A stretch of 64,000 bases of DNA from Leeuwenhoekiella palythoae (GTDB lineage Bacteria > Bacteroidota > Bacteroidia > Flavobacteriales > Flavobacteriaceae): the NCBI RefSeq assembly GCF_900130045.1, contig NZ_FQXT01000001.1, positions 663,014 to 727,013 on the forward strand. Direction: 5' to 3'. A program made the position numbers and the translations under genes. This document shows positions 10,077-19,305 of this stretch, piece after piece (position 1 is the stretch's first letter; each line of letters starts with the position of its first letter). Below the pieces are notes generated by a model. The model was not told the DNA's origin. It ran no database searches and saw only the letters and a program-made list of their open reading frames with translations.

Positions 10077-10769
10077 ATGAGCAAATTTGTCCAACTTTCG
10101 GTATGTATAGTTTTTATGGTTTGGGGTAGTATTTTTAAGTCAAAGGCACAAGATTGGCCTAATTTAAAGCGCTACGCCGAAGCCAATGCCCAAGTAGATT
10201 CGATCTATGCAAAAGAAAACAGAGTGGTCTTTATGGGCAACTCCATTACCGAAGGTTGGGTCAATAGCGATCCTGATTTCTTTACCAAGAATAACTTCAT
10301 TGGTCGCGGAATTAGCGGTCAGACCACGCCTCAGATGCTGTTGCGTTTTAGACAGGATGTAATCGATCTAAATCCGGTAGCGGTAGTGATCCTTGCCGGG
10401 ACCAACGATATCGCCGGAAATACCGGCCCGATGACTACAGCGCAGATTTTTGACAATATGGTTTCTATGGTTGAACTGGCAGAAGCCAATGGCATTGTTC
10501 CTATCGTCTCTTCTATTCTTCCTGCGGCTAAATATCCGTGGAAGCCTGAGGTTGATTCCGTAGGTCCTATCTTAGAACTGAATACGATGCTGAAGTATTA
10601 CTGCGAAGGAAAAGGCTTGGTGTATCTAGATTATTTTTCTGAAATGGTAGATGAAGAAAACGGTCTTCCCGAAGCACTATCTTATGATGGCGTGCATCCT
10701 ACAGATGAAGGCTATCAAGTGATGGAGCCGTTGGCATTAGCAGCAATTAAAGAAGCGCTTAAAAACTAA
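10077..10769 (+). CDS. SGNH/GDSL hydrolase, secreted
   Basis: This is a 230-residue SGNH-fold esterase with an N-terminal signal (KFVQLSVCIVFMVWG). The four blocks are clear: block I MGNSITEGW, block II GRGISGQTTPQM, block III LAGTNDIAG, and block V DGVHPTDEGY with the catalytic Asp/His. It resembles platelet-activating-factor acetylhydrolase-like GDSL proteins that deacetylate sugars. It starts 4 bp after the GH92 stop and is followed by a terminator, so it closes the 2230-10769 operon. Removal of acetyl groups from mannose residues is the likely role, inferred from context. Confidence 0.88.
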   Translation: MSKFVQLSVCIVFMVWGSIFKSKAQDWPNLKRYAEANAQVDSIYAKENRVVFMGNSITEGWVNSDPDFFTKNNFIGRGISGQTTPQMLLRFRQDVIDLNPVAVVILAGTNDIAGNTGPMTTAQIFDNMVSMVELAEANGIVPIVSSILPAAKYPWKPEVDSVGPILELNTMLKYYCEGKGLVYLDYFSEMVDEENGLPEALSYDGVHPTDEGYQVMEPLALAAIKEALKN

Positions 10770-10787
10770 ATACTGCTTATAGTATCA

Positions 10788-10821
10788 AAAAAAAACCTGC
10801 TTTATAAAGCAGGTTTTTTTT
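10788..10821. terminator. Bidirectional rho-independent terminator
   Basis: A stem AACCTGCTTT / AAAGCAGGTT with a 2-nt AT loop is flanked by A-run and T-run. It separates the converging SGNH (+) and ROK kinase (-) genes and can serve both. Confidence 0.9.
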
Positions 10822-10838
10822 ATGTCTTGGTGAATGCT

Positions 10839-11966
10839 CTACACCAGCTCTTTATACAAATTTTTCTTGTCTAGATAATCTAGCGCCAAAGCATAAGCCC
10901 CGAGACACACAGATGTGCTTGTGCCTAATTTACTAATGCCGATAGCAATGCGTTTTTCCTTATTGTATTTCGCTTTTGCTGTACTGAAAGGCACCTTAAC
11001 CTCATACTCAGAATCGGCCGTAAAAGCATTCAATTGTGCAGGATCGTCTATATTAAAAACCTTTGAAATCGCACGAGGCATACCCTCATTTTCTAAATTA
11101 TAAATACAGCCCGAAAGATGCTCAATAATCTTAGGTACAATAAATTTTGAAGCTCCCGCAATGCCGCCACCAATTACGATAGGGCCATCTACAAGCGCTA
11201 GTGCATTGGCCAGAGATTCTGCCACTGCTGTTGCCATTTCTTCAAAAGCATTGATCGCAGCTTGTTTATCACCTTCCTTCTCCCCGCTTGCAATTTTATA
11301 AATCTCACGAGGCGAGATCAATTCGGTTGTTCCTGACTGCTCAGCATATACACGCTGAATGGCGCGAATACTCACACTTTCTTCAACTACGGTTTTTGGT
11401 TTGATGTAATTTCGAGTGAGCCAGATTTCGCCTGCGGCGGAATTATCACCTAAACAGATCTGGTTATTTACCACAATACCACCACCAAAACCGGTGCCTA
11501 AGGTAATGCCAATCAAATTCTTATACGTCCGGCTTATTCCTGCTGCTGCCAATGATTCATTAATGAACGGAAGCATTCCCGCTACCGCTTCGCCATAAGC
11601 AAACAGATCTCCATCGTTATTGATCAGCGTTGGAATCTCAAAAATCTCCTCAAGCATAGGTCCTAAAGCCACGCCACCTCTAAATGCAGGTAAGTTCACC
11701 AGATCACCAATGATTCCGTTTTTATAATCTGCAGGTCCCGGAAATGCAAAACTGATCGCCTCAGGCTGCTGCCCGTTGAGTTGGGCTTTTACCTGATCAA
11801 ATCCTTTAATTATCGTTTTGAGACAACGCTCTAGATCGTCTGAATTAGAAGGTAATGTGATAGGTTGAATAATCTCTTCTCCCCGCTGCAATGCCGAAAA
11901 AACAAAATTAGTTCCTCCTGCATCAAGCGTCATTACAATCCGTTCATCTTCGTAAATATTCTTCAT
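10839..11966 (-). CDS. ROK family sugar kinase-like protein without the zinc motif
   Basis: This 375-residue ROK-family protein is longer than the usual 300 or so residues. The phosphate-binding loop (LDAGGTNFVFSAL) is near residue 15, the catalytic Asp lies in LINNDGDLFAYGE, and a glycine-rich adenosine loop is in GITLGTGFGGGIVV. The cysteine zinc cluster (CxCGxxGC) normally following GEIxH is missing: here the segment reads GEIWLTRNYIKPKTVVEES. No DNA-binding N-terminus is present, so it is a kinase rather than a repressor. A hexokinase/mannokinase role feeding mannose into glycolysis is inferred from the surrounding mannosidases and from a near-copy of the regulon palindrome upstream. Confidence 0.8.
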   Translation of the reverse strand: MKNIYEDERIVMTLDAGGTNFVFSALQRGEEIIQPITLPSNSDDLERCLKTIIKGFDQVKAQLNGQQPEAISFAFPGPADYKNGIIGDLVNLPAFRGGVALGPMLEEIFEIPTLINNDGDLFAYGEAVAGMLPFINESLAAAGISRTYKNLIGITLGTGFGGGIVVNNQICLGDNSAAGEIWLTRNYIKPKTVVEESVSIRAIQRVYAEQSGTTELISPREIYKIASGEKEGDKQAAINAFEEMATAVAESLANALALVDGPIVIGGGIAGASKFIVPKIIEHLSGCIYNLENEGMPRAISKVFNIDDPAQLNAFTADSEYEVKVPFSTAKAKYNKEKRIAIGISKLGTSTSVCLGAYALALDYLDKKNLYKELV

Positions 11967-12033
11967 TCTTTGTTTGGTACTCTAAAAACTATTAATAATA
12001 CCGTCCCTGGTGAACCTGCAAAAGTACGATAAC

Positions 12034-12045
12034 TAAAAGGTTTTA
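12034..12045. promoter_or_regulatory. Degenerate copy of the TAAAACGTTTTA operator upstream of the ROK kinase
   Basis: The sequence ACTAAAAGGTTTTACTA matches the extended consensus of the perfect sites except for one central base (C to G). It lies about 68 bp upstream of the ROK kinase start. Binding would probably be weaker. Confidence 0.5.
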
Positions 12046-12103
12046 CTAAGAACATTTCTATTAGATTCAGTAATAACTTTAAAAACTTCTTCTTAATCTG
12101 TAT

Positions 12104-12931
12104 TTATTGCTCAGATTTGACCGAATTTTCAGCTACAAATCTCAATAACAAGGGGTAAGCAGGATGCGTCATATTGTGTCCATAGCCTTGCATTTCGTAT
12201 TGTTTTATGTGTTGCTGTCCTGCGACTTTCATCATTCGGTAGAAGTAGGCATTCTCTTCATACCTCCCTAACATTTCCAGTTCTCGATCGCCGGTAATCA
12301 AGAGTATAGGCGGCGCATCATTCCGTACAAAATAAAGCGGAGCATAGGCGTCTACTATGGGTTGTTCTCCCGGAATGCCACGCTCTGCTCTAATGGTAAA
12401 ATGAGTAATGGTATGCCCGCTAAACGGTATCAATCCCGCGACGTCATTAGCATTAATATCATATTTAGCAAGACGACTTTTATCCATAATACTCATCAAG
12501 GCCAAATAACCTCCTGCGGAATGCCCGCTCACAAAGATATTTTTTGAGTCACCATTATAGGCTTCGATATTTTTAAACGTCCAGGCGATCGCTGCAGTTG
12601 CATCTTCAATACAAACCGAAGCTTTAACTTTAGGAGAAAGCCTATACCCTACTCCGACAATACAGTAGCCCTTGTTTTTTAAAGCTTGCGGAATTTCTTT
12701 AGAGCCGCCGGTGAGGCCGCCGCCGTGAAACCAAATAATCACCGGAACATCTTTTTTATCTTCAGGATAGTAAATATCTAGACGCGCTTGTGAAGCGAGA
12801 TAGGTGTCAGATTGCTGAAGTGCTTTAGGGTAGTAATTGATGTTTTCAATTGTTTTATAGCTGATTTCCTGCGCCACAACGGGTTCCAAAAAGCTTAGAA
12901 CAACGATAAAAAATCCGACTAATTTCCTCAT
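12104..12931 (-). CDS. Secreted alpha/beta hydrolase (carboxylesterase-like)
   Basis: This 275-residue alpha/beta hydrolase has a signal peptide (MRKLVGFFIVVLSFLEPVVAQ). The oxyanion-hole motif HGGG and the nucleophile elbow GHSAGG mark it as a BD-FAE/hormone-sensitive-lipase-like esterase. The acid and His candidates lie in LLITGDRE and GYGHNMTHP. It is 11 bp downstream of a GH92 gene and is the third gene of the GH125-GH92-esterase unit. A likely role is deacylation of the glycan so that the mannosidases can proceed. The acyl group and sugar are not predictable. Confidence 0.85.
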   Translation of the reverse strand: MRKLVGFFIVVLSFLEPVVAQEISYKTIENINYYPKALQQSDTYLASQARLDIYYPEDKKDVPVIIWFHGGGLTGGSKEIPQALKNKGYCIVGVGYRLSPKVKASVCIEDATAAIAWTFKNIEAYNGDSKNIFVSGHSAGGYLALMSIMDKSRLAKYDINANDVAGLIPFSGHTITHFTIRAERGIPGEQPIVDAYAPLYFVRNDAPPILLITGDRELEMLGRYEENAYFYRMMKVAGQQHIKQYEMQGYGHNMTHPAYPLLLRFVAENSVKSEQ

Positions 12932-12942
12932 AAAAATTGCTT

Positions 12943-15126
12943 TTACTCTACGTTTAATTTTAAATCGCCTCCAAGCATCAATTGTTCCTGATCAATAAAA
13001 TAGCCATCAAGCGTTTTTCCGTTGTATTGAATTTGCTTTAGCGTTCTTGATGTTCCTTCTTTGGAGGTTTCTAATGAATTTCTACCTAAATTCCATTTTA
13101 CGCGGTCAAAAACGGGAAGACTTACTAGATACTCATTATCTGCCGGTGACAGCGGATACAGTCCAGAAGCTGCAAAAACATACCAAGCGCTCATCTCCCC
13201 CGCATCATCCATCCCGCTAAATGCCAAACCGGTTGGTCCTACCCCATAATAGTCTTCTAGAAGCGTGTCTACAATGTGCTGGGATTTTTCGGGCTTATTG
13301 ATAAAATAATAGGCAAAGGGTGCCTCGTGATCGGGCTGATTTCCGTGGCAGTATTGACCTAAAAATCCGCTTACATTGCGCGCGATATGTTTAGGATTCC
13401 AAGGTAAGGTGAATAAGGAATCTAGCTTTTGCTCAAAAGCTTTTTCACTTGGATATAAAGCTACCAAACCATTCATATCGTGCGGCACGAAGAACGCAAG
13501 TTGCCAAGCATTGGCCTCGCGATACATATACTCATAATATGGATATTCTGCATCAAACGGACTTATAAAAGATCCATCAGCTAGCTTACCGCGCATAAAA
13601 TGTGTTTTTGGGTCAAAGACATTCTTGTAATTCTTTGCACGTGCAGCGAGATCTTTGGCGTGATTGTCATCATTTAAAGCTGCTGCCAACAAAGACAAAC
13701 TGTAATCATCGTAAGCATACTCAAGCGTTTTTGAAACACCGGCCTTTGCTTTAGTTTCTACATGCGGATTTTCAACATCAGGGTCTGAAATAAAACCTTT
13801 TTCTATGTATTCTGCGATGTGTGGTCGTGTGCCGCCTTCTTTATACGCATTGTTTAGAAGCTGCTCGTAGGCTTTTTTCACATCAAAATTCGTAATGCCT
13901 TTACCATAAGCCTGTGCGACAAAAGGTGCAGCGTGATCGCCGTGAAAAAAGGTAGGCATAAATCCGCTTTGAGTTCCTTTGTCGATTAACGATTGAATGA
14001 TATCACCGGTAACTTCCGGCGATAATAAGCTCAATAAAACCAATTTGTTGCGATACGTATCCCAAAGCGACGGATTGGTATAATACCGGAAGCCTTTATT
14101 TTGAACCGTTCCCTGAGCATCTGTAAACTCCCCATTGTGATCACTGCGCAAAGCCGGCCACTGCAAGCTTCGGTATAACGAGGAATAAAAAAGCTCTTTC
14201 TCTTTTTGGCTTCCGCCGGAAACTTGGATCTTAGACAACACAGCCTCCCAAGTCTTTTCCGCAGCTTGGTGTATTTCCTCAAAAGTTTTAGTCCCTATTT
14301 CTTGCTGAAGATTTTCTCGTGCATTTTCGGTACTTACAAAAGACAAACCTATTTTTAAAGTTACCGGGTTTGGCGAAGCTTTTAAATTCAGAATCGCATA
14401 ACCTTTATCTGTATTTGGGTTTACTTGCTGGAGTTCGCTGATCGCCTCGCTGAGTTCTACCGAAAAATATACTTTATCACCTCCCGTACGCTGAAATCCT
14501 TCAAGTGTCTTACGCCCGGTTTGTCGCAGTTGCCACTCGTCAACGTGATGATTTGCGCGTCCCAGATCAAATAGAATTGTATGTGCCGAATTATCATCGA
14601 AAGTATAGTTGTGAAAACCCGCACGCAAGGTTGATGTAACCTCAACCTTAACCTTGTAATCATTCAAATAAACACTGTAATAGCCGGCGGAAGCATTTTC
14701 AGTCTCTTTATCAAAAGAAGATTTAAAAGGTACCGAAGCATTTTCTGCAATTGGCAAAATCGGAATATGACACAAATTCCAGTGCCCTTTATTGGTATGT
14801 GTAAAGCCTAGAATTTCATCGTCTTCATATTCATAGCCGGCGCCGCTTCCGTATTGGGTAATGGGACTCAGTTGTACCATCGCATTAGGCAGCGTCGCGC
14901 CGGGATAGGTTAATCCTGCCCATACCCGCCATCCTTCAGGCGGTGTGTACCCTATAAAATCAGGATCTGTGAGCGGTGCGGTACCGTGAAATGGATTGAC
15001 ATAAGCCACCGGGTTTTCTACGTAGGCTTCTTTTTGTTGCGCTGTTACAAGATTGCTGAGGCTTAACAGCGTAACTGCAAAACTAAATAGTATCTTCCTA
15101 CGGAAAGCGCTAGCGTTGTGTTTCAT
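12943..15126 (-). CDS. GH92 alpha-mannosidase
   Basis: This GH92 protein has about 727 residues and a signal peptide (ILFSFAVTLLSLSNLVTAQ). I start at the ATG at 15126; the codon before it is TTG. Motifs are YVNPFHGTAPL at the N-terminus, EANAWQLAFFVPHD with the general acid at E537, YCHGNQPDHEAPFAYYF and GMDDAGEMSAWYVFAASGLYPL. The HGNQP form and the Glu in DDAGEMSAW (Gln in the other complete GH92s with that motif) separate it from the GH92 genes at 5-10 kb. It lies 12 bp after GH125 and 11 bp before the esterase. Alpha-mannosidase activity is expected; linkage is unknown. Confidence 0.93.
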   Translation of the reverse strand: MKHNASAFRRKILFSFAVTLLSLSNLVTAQQKEAYVENPVAYVNPFHGTAPLTDPDFIGYTPPEGWRVWAGLTYPGATLPNAMVQLSPITQYGSGAGYEYEDDEILGFTHTNKGHWNLCHIPILPIAENASVPFKSSFDKETENASAGYYSVYLNDYKVKVEVTSTLRAGFHNYTFDDNSAHTILFDLGRANHHVDEWQLRQTGRKTLEGFQRTGGDKVYFSVELSEAISELQQVNPNTDKGYAILNLKASPNPVTLKIGLSFVSTENARENLQQEIGTKTFEEIHQAAEKTWEAVLSKIQVSGGSQKEKELFYSSLYRSLQWPALRSDHNGEFTDAQGTVQNKGFRYYTNPSLWDTYRNKLVLLSLLSPEVTGDIIQSLIDKGTQSGFMPTFFHGDHAAPFVAQAYGKGITNFDVKKAYEQLLNNAYKEGGTRPHIAEYIEKGFISDPDVENPHVETKAKAGVSKTLEYAYDDYSLSLLAAALNDDNHAKDLAARAKNYKNVFDPKTHFMRGKLADGSFISPFDAEYPYYEYMYREANAWQLAFFVPHDMNGLVALYPSEKAFEQKLDSLFTLPWNPKHIARNVSGFLGQYCHGNQPDHEAPFAYYFINKPEKSQHIVDTLLEDYYGVGPTGLAFSGMDDAGEMSAWYVFAASGLYPLSPADNEYLVSLPVFDRVKWNLGRNSLETSKEGTSRTLKQIQYNGKTLDGYFIDQEQLMLGGDLKLNVE

Positions 15127-15138
15127 CAACTTTTTATT

Positions 15139-16569
15139 TTAAATCGAATTGAGTAATTGGGGTTTCTCCTGATAGATTTTCCAAAGTAACTCTCCAAACA
15201 AGGTGTTTGCCCAAGCAAACCAAGATCGGGTAAAGTCAGTAGGATCATCTTTATGAAAAGTCTCGTGCATAAAGCCAGTTCCGCCGTGCGTATTCTTGAG
15301 CATTTTGATGCACTCCTTAATTTCTGCATCTGAAGTGCTGGTCAAGCCGCGCATCGTAATCGCCATCGGCCAGATCATATTCATACCCACGTGCGGTCCG
15401 CCAATGCCTTCGGCAGCCGTTCCTTTAAAGAAAAACGGGTTGTCTAACGACCAAACAAAGTCTCGGGTATTTTGATAAATAGGATCGTTCACATCTATCG
15501 CGTCCAGATAAGGCAAAGAAAGTAAACTAGGCACGTTAGCGTCATCCATCATCAAATGGTTACCAAAACCATCAGTCTCAAAAGCATAGATCTTACCGTA
15601 TTTTTCGTGTTCAGTCACACCATATTTAGCAATCGCTTCTTTGACCTCTGATGCTAAAGCTTTCAGTTCGTTTGCTAGAGCGGTTTCTTTTTGAAGTGTT
15701 TCAACCATTTCTGCAGCCTGATTTAAACTTACCACCGCAAAAAAGTTAGACGGAATTAAAAATGAATACACCGTAGAATCGTCACTAGGTCGAAAGGCGC
15801 TACAAATCAAACCTACCGGTTTTACAGGATACCCTTTCCCACGAAGAAAGCGCGTATCGGTTCCGTTAGAAGTATTTCGACTGAAAGAATACGGATTGGT
15901 ACCGTCTTTCTCCTGTTGCTCTTTGAATGTTTTTAAAATATTCTTGATCGCCGCCAGCCACTGTTTGTCAAAAGGAGCTGTGTCTCCGGTGGTTTTCCAA
16001 TAGTTGTAAGCCAAACGAATAGGATAGCATAAAGAATCTATCTCATATTTACGCTCGTGCACTCCCGGAAGCATAGCGGTATTATCAGAGGTCCACTCCC
16101 CTTTTTTCTCAGGATCGTCATAAAATGCATTAGCATACGGATCTTTTAAAATCTGACGTGTTTGCCTATTGATCACACCGGCGATAAGGTTTTTAAGATC
16201 TTTATCCTCGTCTGCAAATTGCATATAAGGCCATACTTGCGCAGAACTATCCCGCAACCACATGGCATCAATATCTCCCGTGATCACATAGGTATCTGGC
16301 GCTCCTTTATATTTTGAATAAGTAACCGTAGTATCTAATGTGTTAGGAAAACAGTTGTTAAATAACCAAGACAGCTCTTGATCGTCAACATTTTTTGAAA
16401 ATTCTTTAATCGCCTTTTCAATGGCCTTACTCTCAAAATTACGCTGCCCTTCCGGCACACGCACTGTTGGAAATTTTTTAAATAAACTTTCGGCAAAAAG
16501 GCCAGTAGGATTTATCACGGTTAAGCCTCCGGCTAAGGCCGTATTTTGAATAAATGTTCTTCTTTGCAT
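15139..16569 (-). CDS. GH125 exo-alpha-1,6-mannosidase
   Basis: This protein of about 476 residues belongs to GH125 (formerly DUF1237), metal-independent inverting exo-alpha-1,6-mannosidases. I start at ATG 16569, which gives a Tat-like signal (MQRRTFIQNTALAGG); the longer frame begins with GTG. Diagnostic segments are DIDAMWLRDSSAQVWPYMQF, the EIDSLCYPIRLAYNYWK stretch, WSLDNPFFFKG and GTGFMHETFHKDDP with the catalytic-region Glu, then FTRSWFAWANTLFGEL. It heads a GH125-GH92-esterase unit with a TAAAACGTTTTA site 103 bp upstream. GH125 together with GH92 strongly points to an alpha-mannan or high-mannose N-glycan substrate with an alpha-1,6 backbone. Confidence 0.93.
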   Translation of the reverse strand: MQRRTFIQNTALAGGLTVINPTGLFAESLFKKFPTVRVPEGQRNFESKAIEKAIKEFSKNVDDQELSWLFNNCFPNTLDTTVTYSKYKGAPDTYVITGDIDAMWLRDSSAQVWPYMQFADEDKDLKNLIAGVINRQTRQILKDPYANAFYDDPEKKGEWTSDNTAMLPGVHERKYEIDSLCYPIRLAYNYWKTTGDTAPFDKQWLAAIKNILKTFKEQQEKDGTNPYSFSRNTSNGTDTRFLRGKGYPVKPVGLICSAFRPSDDSTVYSFLIPSNFFAVVSLNQAAEMVETLQKETALANELKALASEVKEAIAKYGVTEHEKYGKIYAFETDGFGNHLMMDDANVPSLLSLPYLDAIDVNDPIYQNTRDFVWSLDNPFFFKGTAAEGIGGPHVGMNMIWPMAITMRGLTSTSDAEIKECIKMLKNTHGGTGFMHETFHKDDPTDFTRSWFAWANTLFGELLWKIYQEKPQLLNSI

Positions 16570-16671
16570 AATGAGGATATAAAACACTACACTTTAGCTA
16601 TTTAACACCTTAAACACTAATAAGCGTAGCATATACGAAAACGATATTTTTGTAATTTAAGTGAAAATAAG

Positions 16672-16683
16672 TAAAACGTTTTA
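16672..16683. promoter_or_regulatory. TAAAACGTTTTA operator candidate upstream of GH125
   Basis: This perfect palindrome is 103 bp upstream of the GH125 start. Read on the minus strand it has the same flanks as the other sites (ACTAAAACGTTTTACTTA). It lies between the SusCD-operon terminator and GH125, so it fits a promoter for the GH125 unit. Confidence 0.7.
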
Positions 16684-16778
16684 GTTATTCAAGTTTTTTA
16701 TCATTAATTATTGCTTAAGCAACTTCTCTAATTCCATTGGATTTTTTAGAGATATTTTATACTACTTGACTGCGTTAA

Positions 16779-16812
16779 TAAAAAAAGCCGCCAGACGTTA
16801 TGTCTGGCGGCT
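16779..16812 (-). terminator. Rho-independent terminator of the SusC/SusD operon
   Basis: A GC-rich 11-bp stem (AGCCGCCAGAC / GTCTGGCGGCT) has a 5-nt loop, and on the minus strand it is followed by a T-run. It lies 53 bp after the surface lipoprotein gene and insulates the SusCD operon from GH125. Confidence 0.92.
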
Positions 16813-16864
16813 GGGGCTAAATAAATCTTTTCAAATAAATAAAGATTCTTTTTTATTCTTGAGC

Positions 16865-17665
16865 TTAGAATGGTAATAAGAATAATCTCCATTCTGTCAT
16901 TTGAAACAAACTGCCTCCACCATTACTTGAAATATCTAATCGGTAGAATTTATAAGCGGTATTATTATCAAAATAGAATTCTCTGGTTTGAGTACGATCT
17001 GAAAATCTGTAATCTTCTCTGCTGTCAAGGGTGATCCATGTTTCACCATCTTGTGAACCTTGTATCTCCCAATCCTGTGGATCACGATCTGGAGCATCAT
17101 TACCTGAAGTAAACGAATAATAACCCGCAACAATAGGTTCTTCAAACTCTAGATTTATCCAAAACGGAGTGACAAAACCAGATAGATATTTTGTAGTCAA
17201 ATCTCCATCAATAAGCTTAGTTGATCCTTCACGACCTTCTGCTCCACCGCTGTATTCCCGGTTTACCGAGATCGTACTTTGATCTGTAATATCTACAGGA
17301 GGCCCTGCGATCACTTTTAACGGCGCAGTATCTGTAAGTGAACTGTCATCTGCTGCCGTAACACGCAAAACAGTTTCTCCAGATCCGGTTGCGGTTAGGG
17401 TTACAGATTTATCCTCGTTTACTTGTAAGTCAGCTACGCTAGGATCTTCTACCTCCCAGATATAATCGCGTTGGGGAACAACATTAGGCTCAAAGGTAGC
17501 CGTGACATCCAGCGTATTTCCTGATTCCAGTAAAATGATGTCATAATTATCGAGATTGACTCCGCTTTCAACGATGGCGTCAAATTCGCGCCTTCCCTCA
17601 CAAGATGCAAACGCAATAAGGAGAAGCACGACCGCCGGTTTTATAGAATTTAAAATTGTTTTCAT
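16865..17665 (-). CDS. Surface lipoprotein with Ig-like and F5/8 type C domains
   Basis: This lipoprotein has about 266 residues. The start at 17665 gives the signal and lipobox LLLIAFASC (C22). Residues about 45-110 look like a bacterial Ig-like (Big_2) domain, with VTATFEPNV, VADLQVNEDKSVTLTATGSGE. Residues about 125-265 form a discoidin-like carbohydrate-binding domain (STKLIDGDLTTKYLSG, PFWINLEFEEP, DWEIQGSQDGETW, YKFYRLDI). It follows SusD directly, in the position of SusE/SusF-type surface glycan-binding proteins. It probably helps capture the polysaccharide at the cell surface. No catalytic signature is seen. Confidence 0.82.
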   Translation of the reverse strand: MKTILNSIKPAVVLLLIAFASCEGRREFDAIVESGVNLDNYDIILLESGNTLDVTATFEPNVVPQRDYIWEVEDPSVADLQVNEDKSVTLTATGSGETVLRVTAADDSSLTDTAPLKVIAGPPVDITDQSTISVNREYSGGAEGREGSTKLIDGDLTTKYLSGFVTPFWINLEFEEPIVAGYYSFTSGNDAPDRDPQDWEIQGSQDGETWITLDSREDYRFSDRTQTREFYFDNNTAYKFYRLDISSNGGGSLFQMTEWRLFLLPF

Positions 17666-17675
17666 AATATACTTT

Positions 17676-19295
17676 TTAGTATCCTGGGTTTTGAACAAGG
17701 TTAGGATTTGCTTGTAATTGTCTGTATGGAATAGGATAGATCGTCAAGTTAAGATCTCCTGAAGGCTCGTGATCCCACCAAGATCCTGTGGTGAATTCAC
17801 CAAAACGAATAAGATCAGTACGACGTTTTCCTTCAAAAATGAACTCTCTACCACGCTCAATTAACAATTCACTCATCGTTAAAGATGTCGTTGTATAGGC
17901 TTCATCTGCCCAATCATCTGAAGTAAAGTAACGTACCTTACTAGCATTGATAAGATCTACCGCTTCTTGAGTTGCGTTACCATTATTTAAACGCATCAAA
18001 GCTTCGGCTTTATTAAAATACAATTCAGTTAAACGGTAAACCACGTAATCCCCTTCTAGATAGTTAGGGTCTTCTTGTCTACCCGAACGGTATTTATGGA
18101 AACGCGCACCGCTATTCTCTTCTCCATCAGTCATAGAACCTTCACCGGTTTGCCCTTCAGTATTTCTACGAATGTTATTCACGTAGATAAATGGCTCACC
18201 ATTATACTCTTCAGATCCTAAAATAGGTTCCTCTGTACCAAATTTATATTGAGGTCCAAATAAAAACCATTCTTGCTTACGAATGTCATTTTCCTGATAT
18301 GCATTGAACGCTGTAGGAATTACAACAAAAGCATTATTACCGCTGTAGTTTACGTCTAAAGCTGCAGTCATATTAGAGAAGCCCATGTAAAACGAAGCCC
18401 AGCTGTATCCAAAGTCATTTTGACGACTGAATGGAAACTGAAAGATGTTTTCTGGAGAATCTTCATTTGTATTATTGAAAGGTCCTAACGGGTCTTGATC
18501 TAACGCAATGTTTCCGGTTAACGAACCTCCTTCTCCATTGATCACTTTATCAGCATACGTGATGCTTTCTTCCCAGCGCGGAGTACCTGACCATACTTCA
18601 GCATTAAGGTAAAGCTCAGATAGAATTGAATATCCTACAGCTTTACTCATACGTCCAATAAGCTGTGGTGAAAGTGGCTGAAGTTTTTCAACATTATCTA
18701 AAAGTTCTTGCTCAATAAAAGCAAACACTTCTTCTCTAGAAGCAGTAGGTGGATTGTTAGGCTCACCTACGGTGGTTACAATAGGTACATTACCCCACAT
18801 ATCCATAATTTTCATATAGTGATATGCACGTAAAACCTTAGCTTCAGCAACGATTGAAGCCAAACGCTCCGGAGTTACCCCAATAGATGCTGCATCTACA
18901 GCCTCAATACTCTCGATAGCCGTATTTACAAAACCTAGACCGGTCCACATGAGTCTCCAGGCATTATTTAAACGCCCCTCTTGATCAGTCCATGTGTGAT
19001 AATGTTGACGTATGTGGTCTGCATTGTCGTAACCGTGACGTCCCTTTTGAGGCCAAGCGGTTTGATCTGCCGAAAGTTCGTTATGGTAGTAATAACCATT
19101 TTGGCCAGACCAAGCCAACCACGCCTGCATATGCGTGAACGGTCTTAAGTTAGCTTGTACGAGTTCTAATTCAGTTTTATAAAAATTTGATTCTGAAAGT
19201 TCTGAATATGTAGTTTCTTCAAGGTCTGTACACCCAATAGTAAGTAACACTCCCATTGCGCACGCAGCCTTCTGAAATAAGTTTATCTTCTTCAT
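17676..19295 (-). CDS. susD: SusD-like outer-membrane glycan-binding lipoprotein
   Basis: This SusD/RagB-family lipoprotein has about 539 residues. The start at 19295 gives the signal MKKINLFQKAACAMG ending in the lipobox LLTIGC (C22). Features of the family are the N-terminal SESNFYKTE, the TPR-like helical region (AKVLRAYHYMKIMDMWGNVPIV), YRLTELYFNKAEALMRL and the C-terminal LLIERGREFIFEGKRRTDLIRFG followed by YPIPYRQLQANPNLVQNPGY. It sits 10 bp downstream of SusC and forms the lid of the SusCD glycan importer. Its substrate is inferred to be a manno-oligosaccharide from the shared operator with GH125 and GH92 genes. Confidence 0.96.
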   Translation of the reverse strand: MKKINLFQKAACAMGVLLTIGCTDLEETTYSELSESNFYKTELELVQANLRPFTHMQAWLAWSGQNGYYYHNELSADQTAWPQKGRHGYDNADHIRQHYHTWTDQEGRLNNAWRLMWTGLGFVNTAIESIEAVDAASIGVTPERLASIVAEAKVLRAYHYMKIMDMWGNVPIVTTVGEPNNPPTASREEVFAFIEQELLDNVEKLQPLSPQLIGRMSKAVGYSILSELYLNAEVWSGTPRWEESITYADKVINGEGGSLTGNIALDQDPLGPFNNTNEDSPENIFQFPFSRQNDFGYSWASFYMGFSNMTAALDVNYSGNNAFVVIPTAFNAYQENDIRKQEWFLFGPQYKFGTEEPILGSEEYNGEPFIYVNNIRRNTEGQTGEGSMTDGEENSGARFHKYRSGRQEDPNYLEGDYVVYRLTELYFNKAEALMRLNNGNATQEAVDLINASKVRYFTSDDWADEAYTTTSLTMSELLIERGREFIFEGKRRTDLIRFGEFTTGSWWDHEPSGDLNLTIYPIPYRQLQANPNLVQNPGY

Positions 19296-19305
19296 CTTCT
19301 TAATA

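Noticed and set aside
10839-11966. ROK gene as the repressor of the regulon
   Set aside because: The protein starts directly with the ROK phosphate loop and has no N-terminal helix-turn-helix, so it is a kinase-type ROK protein.
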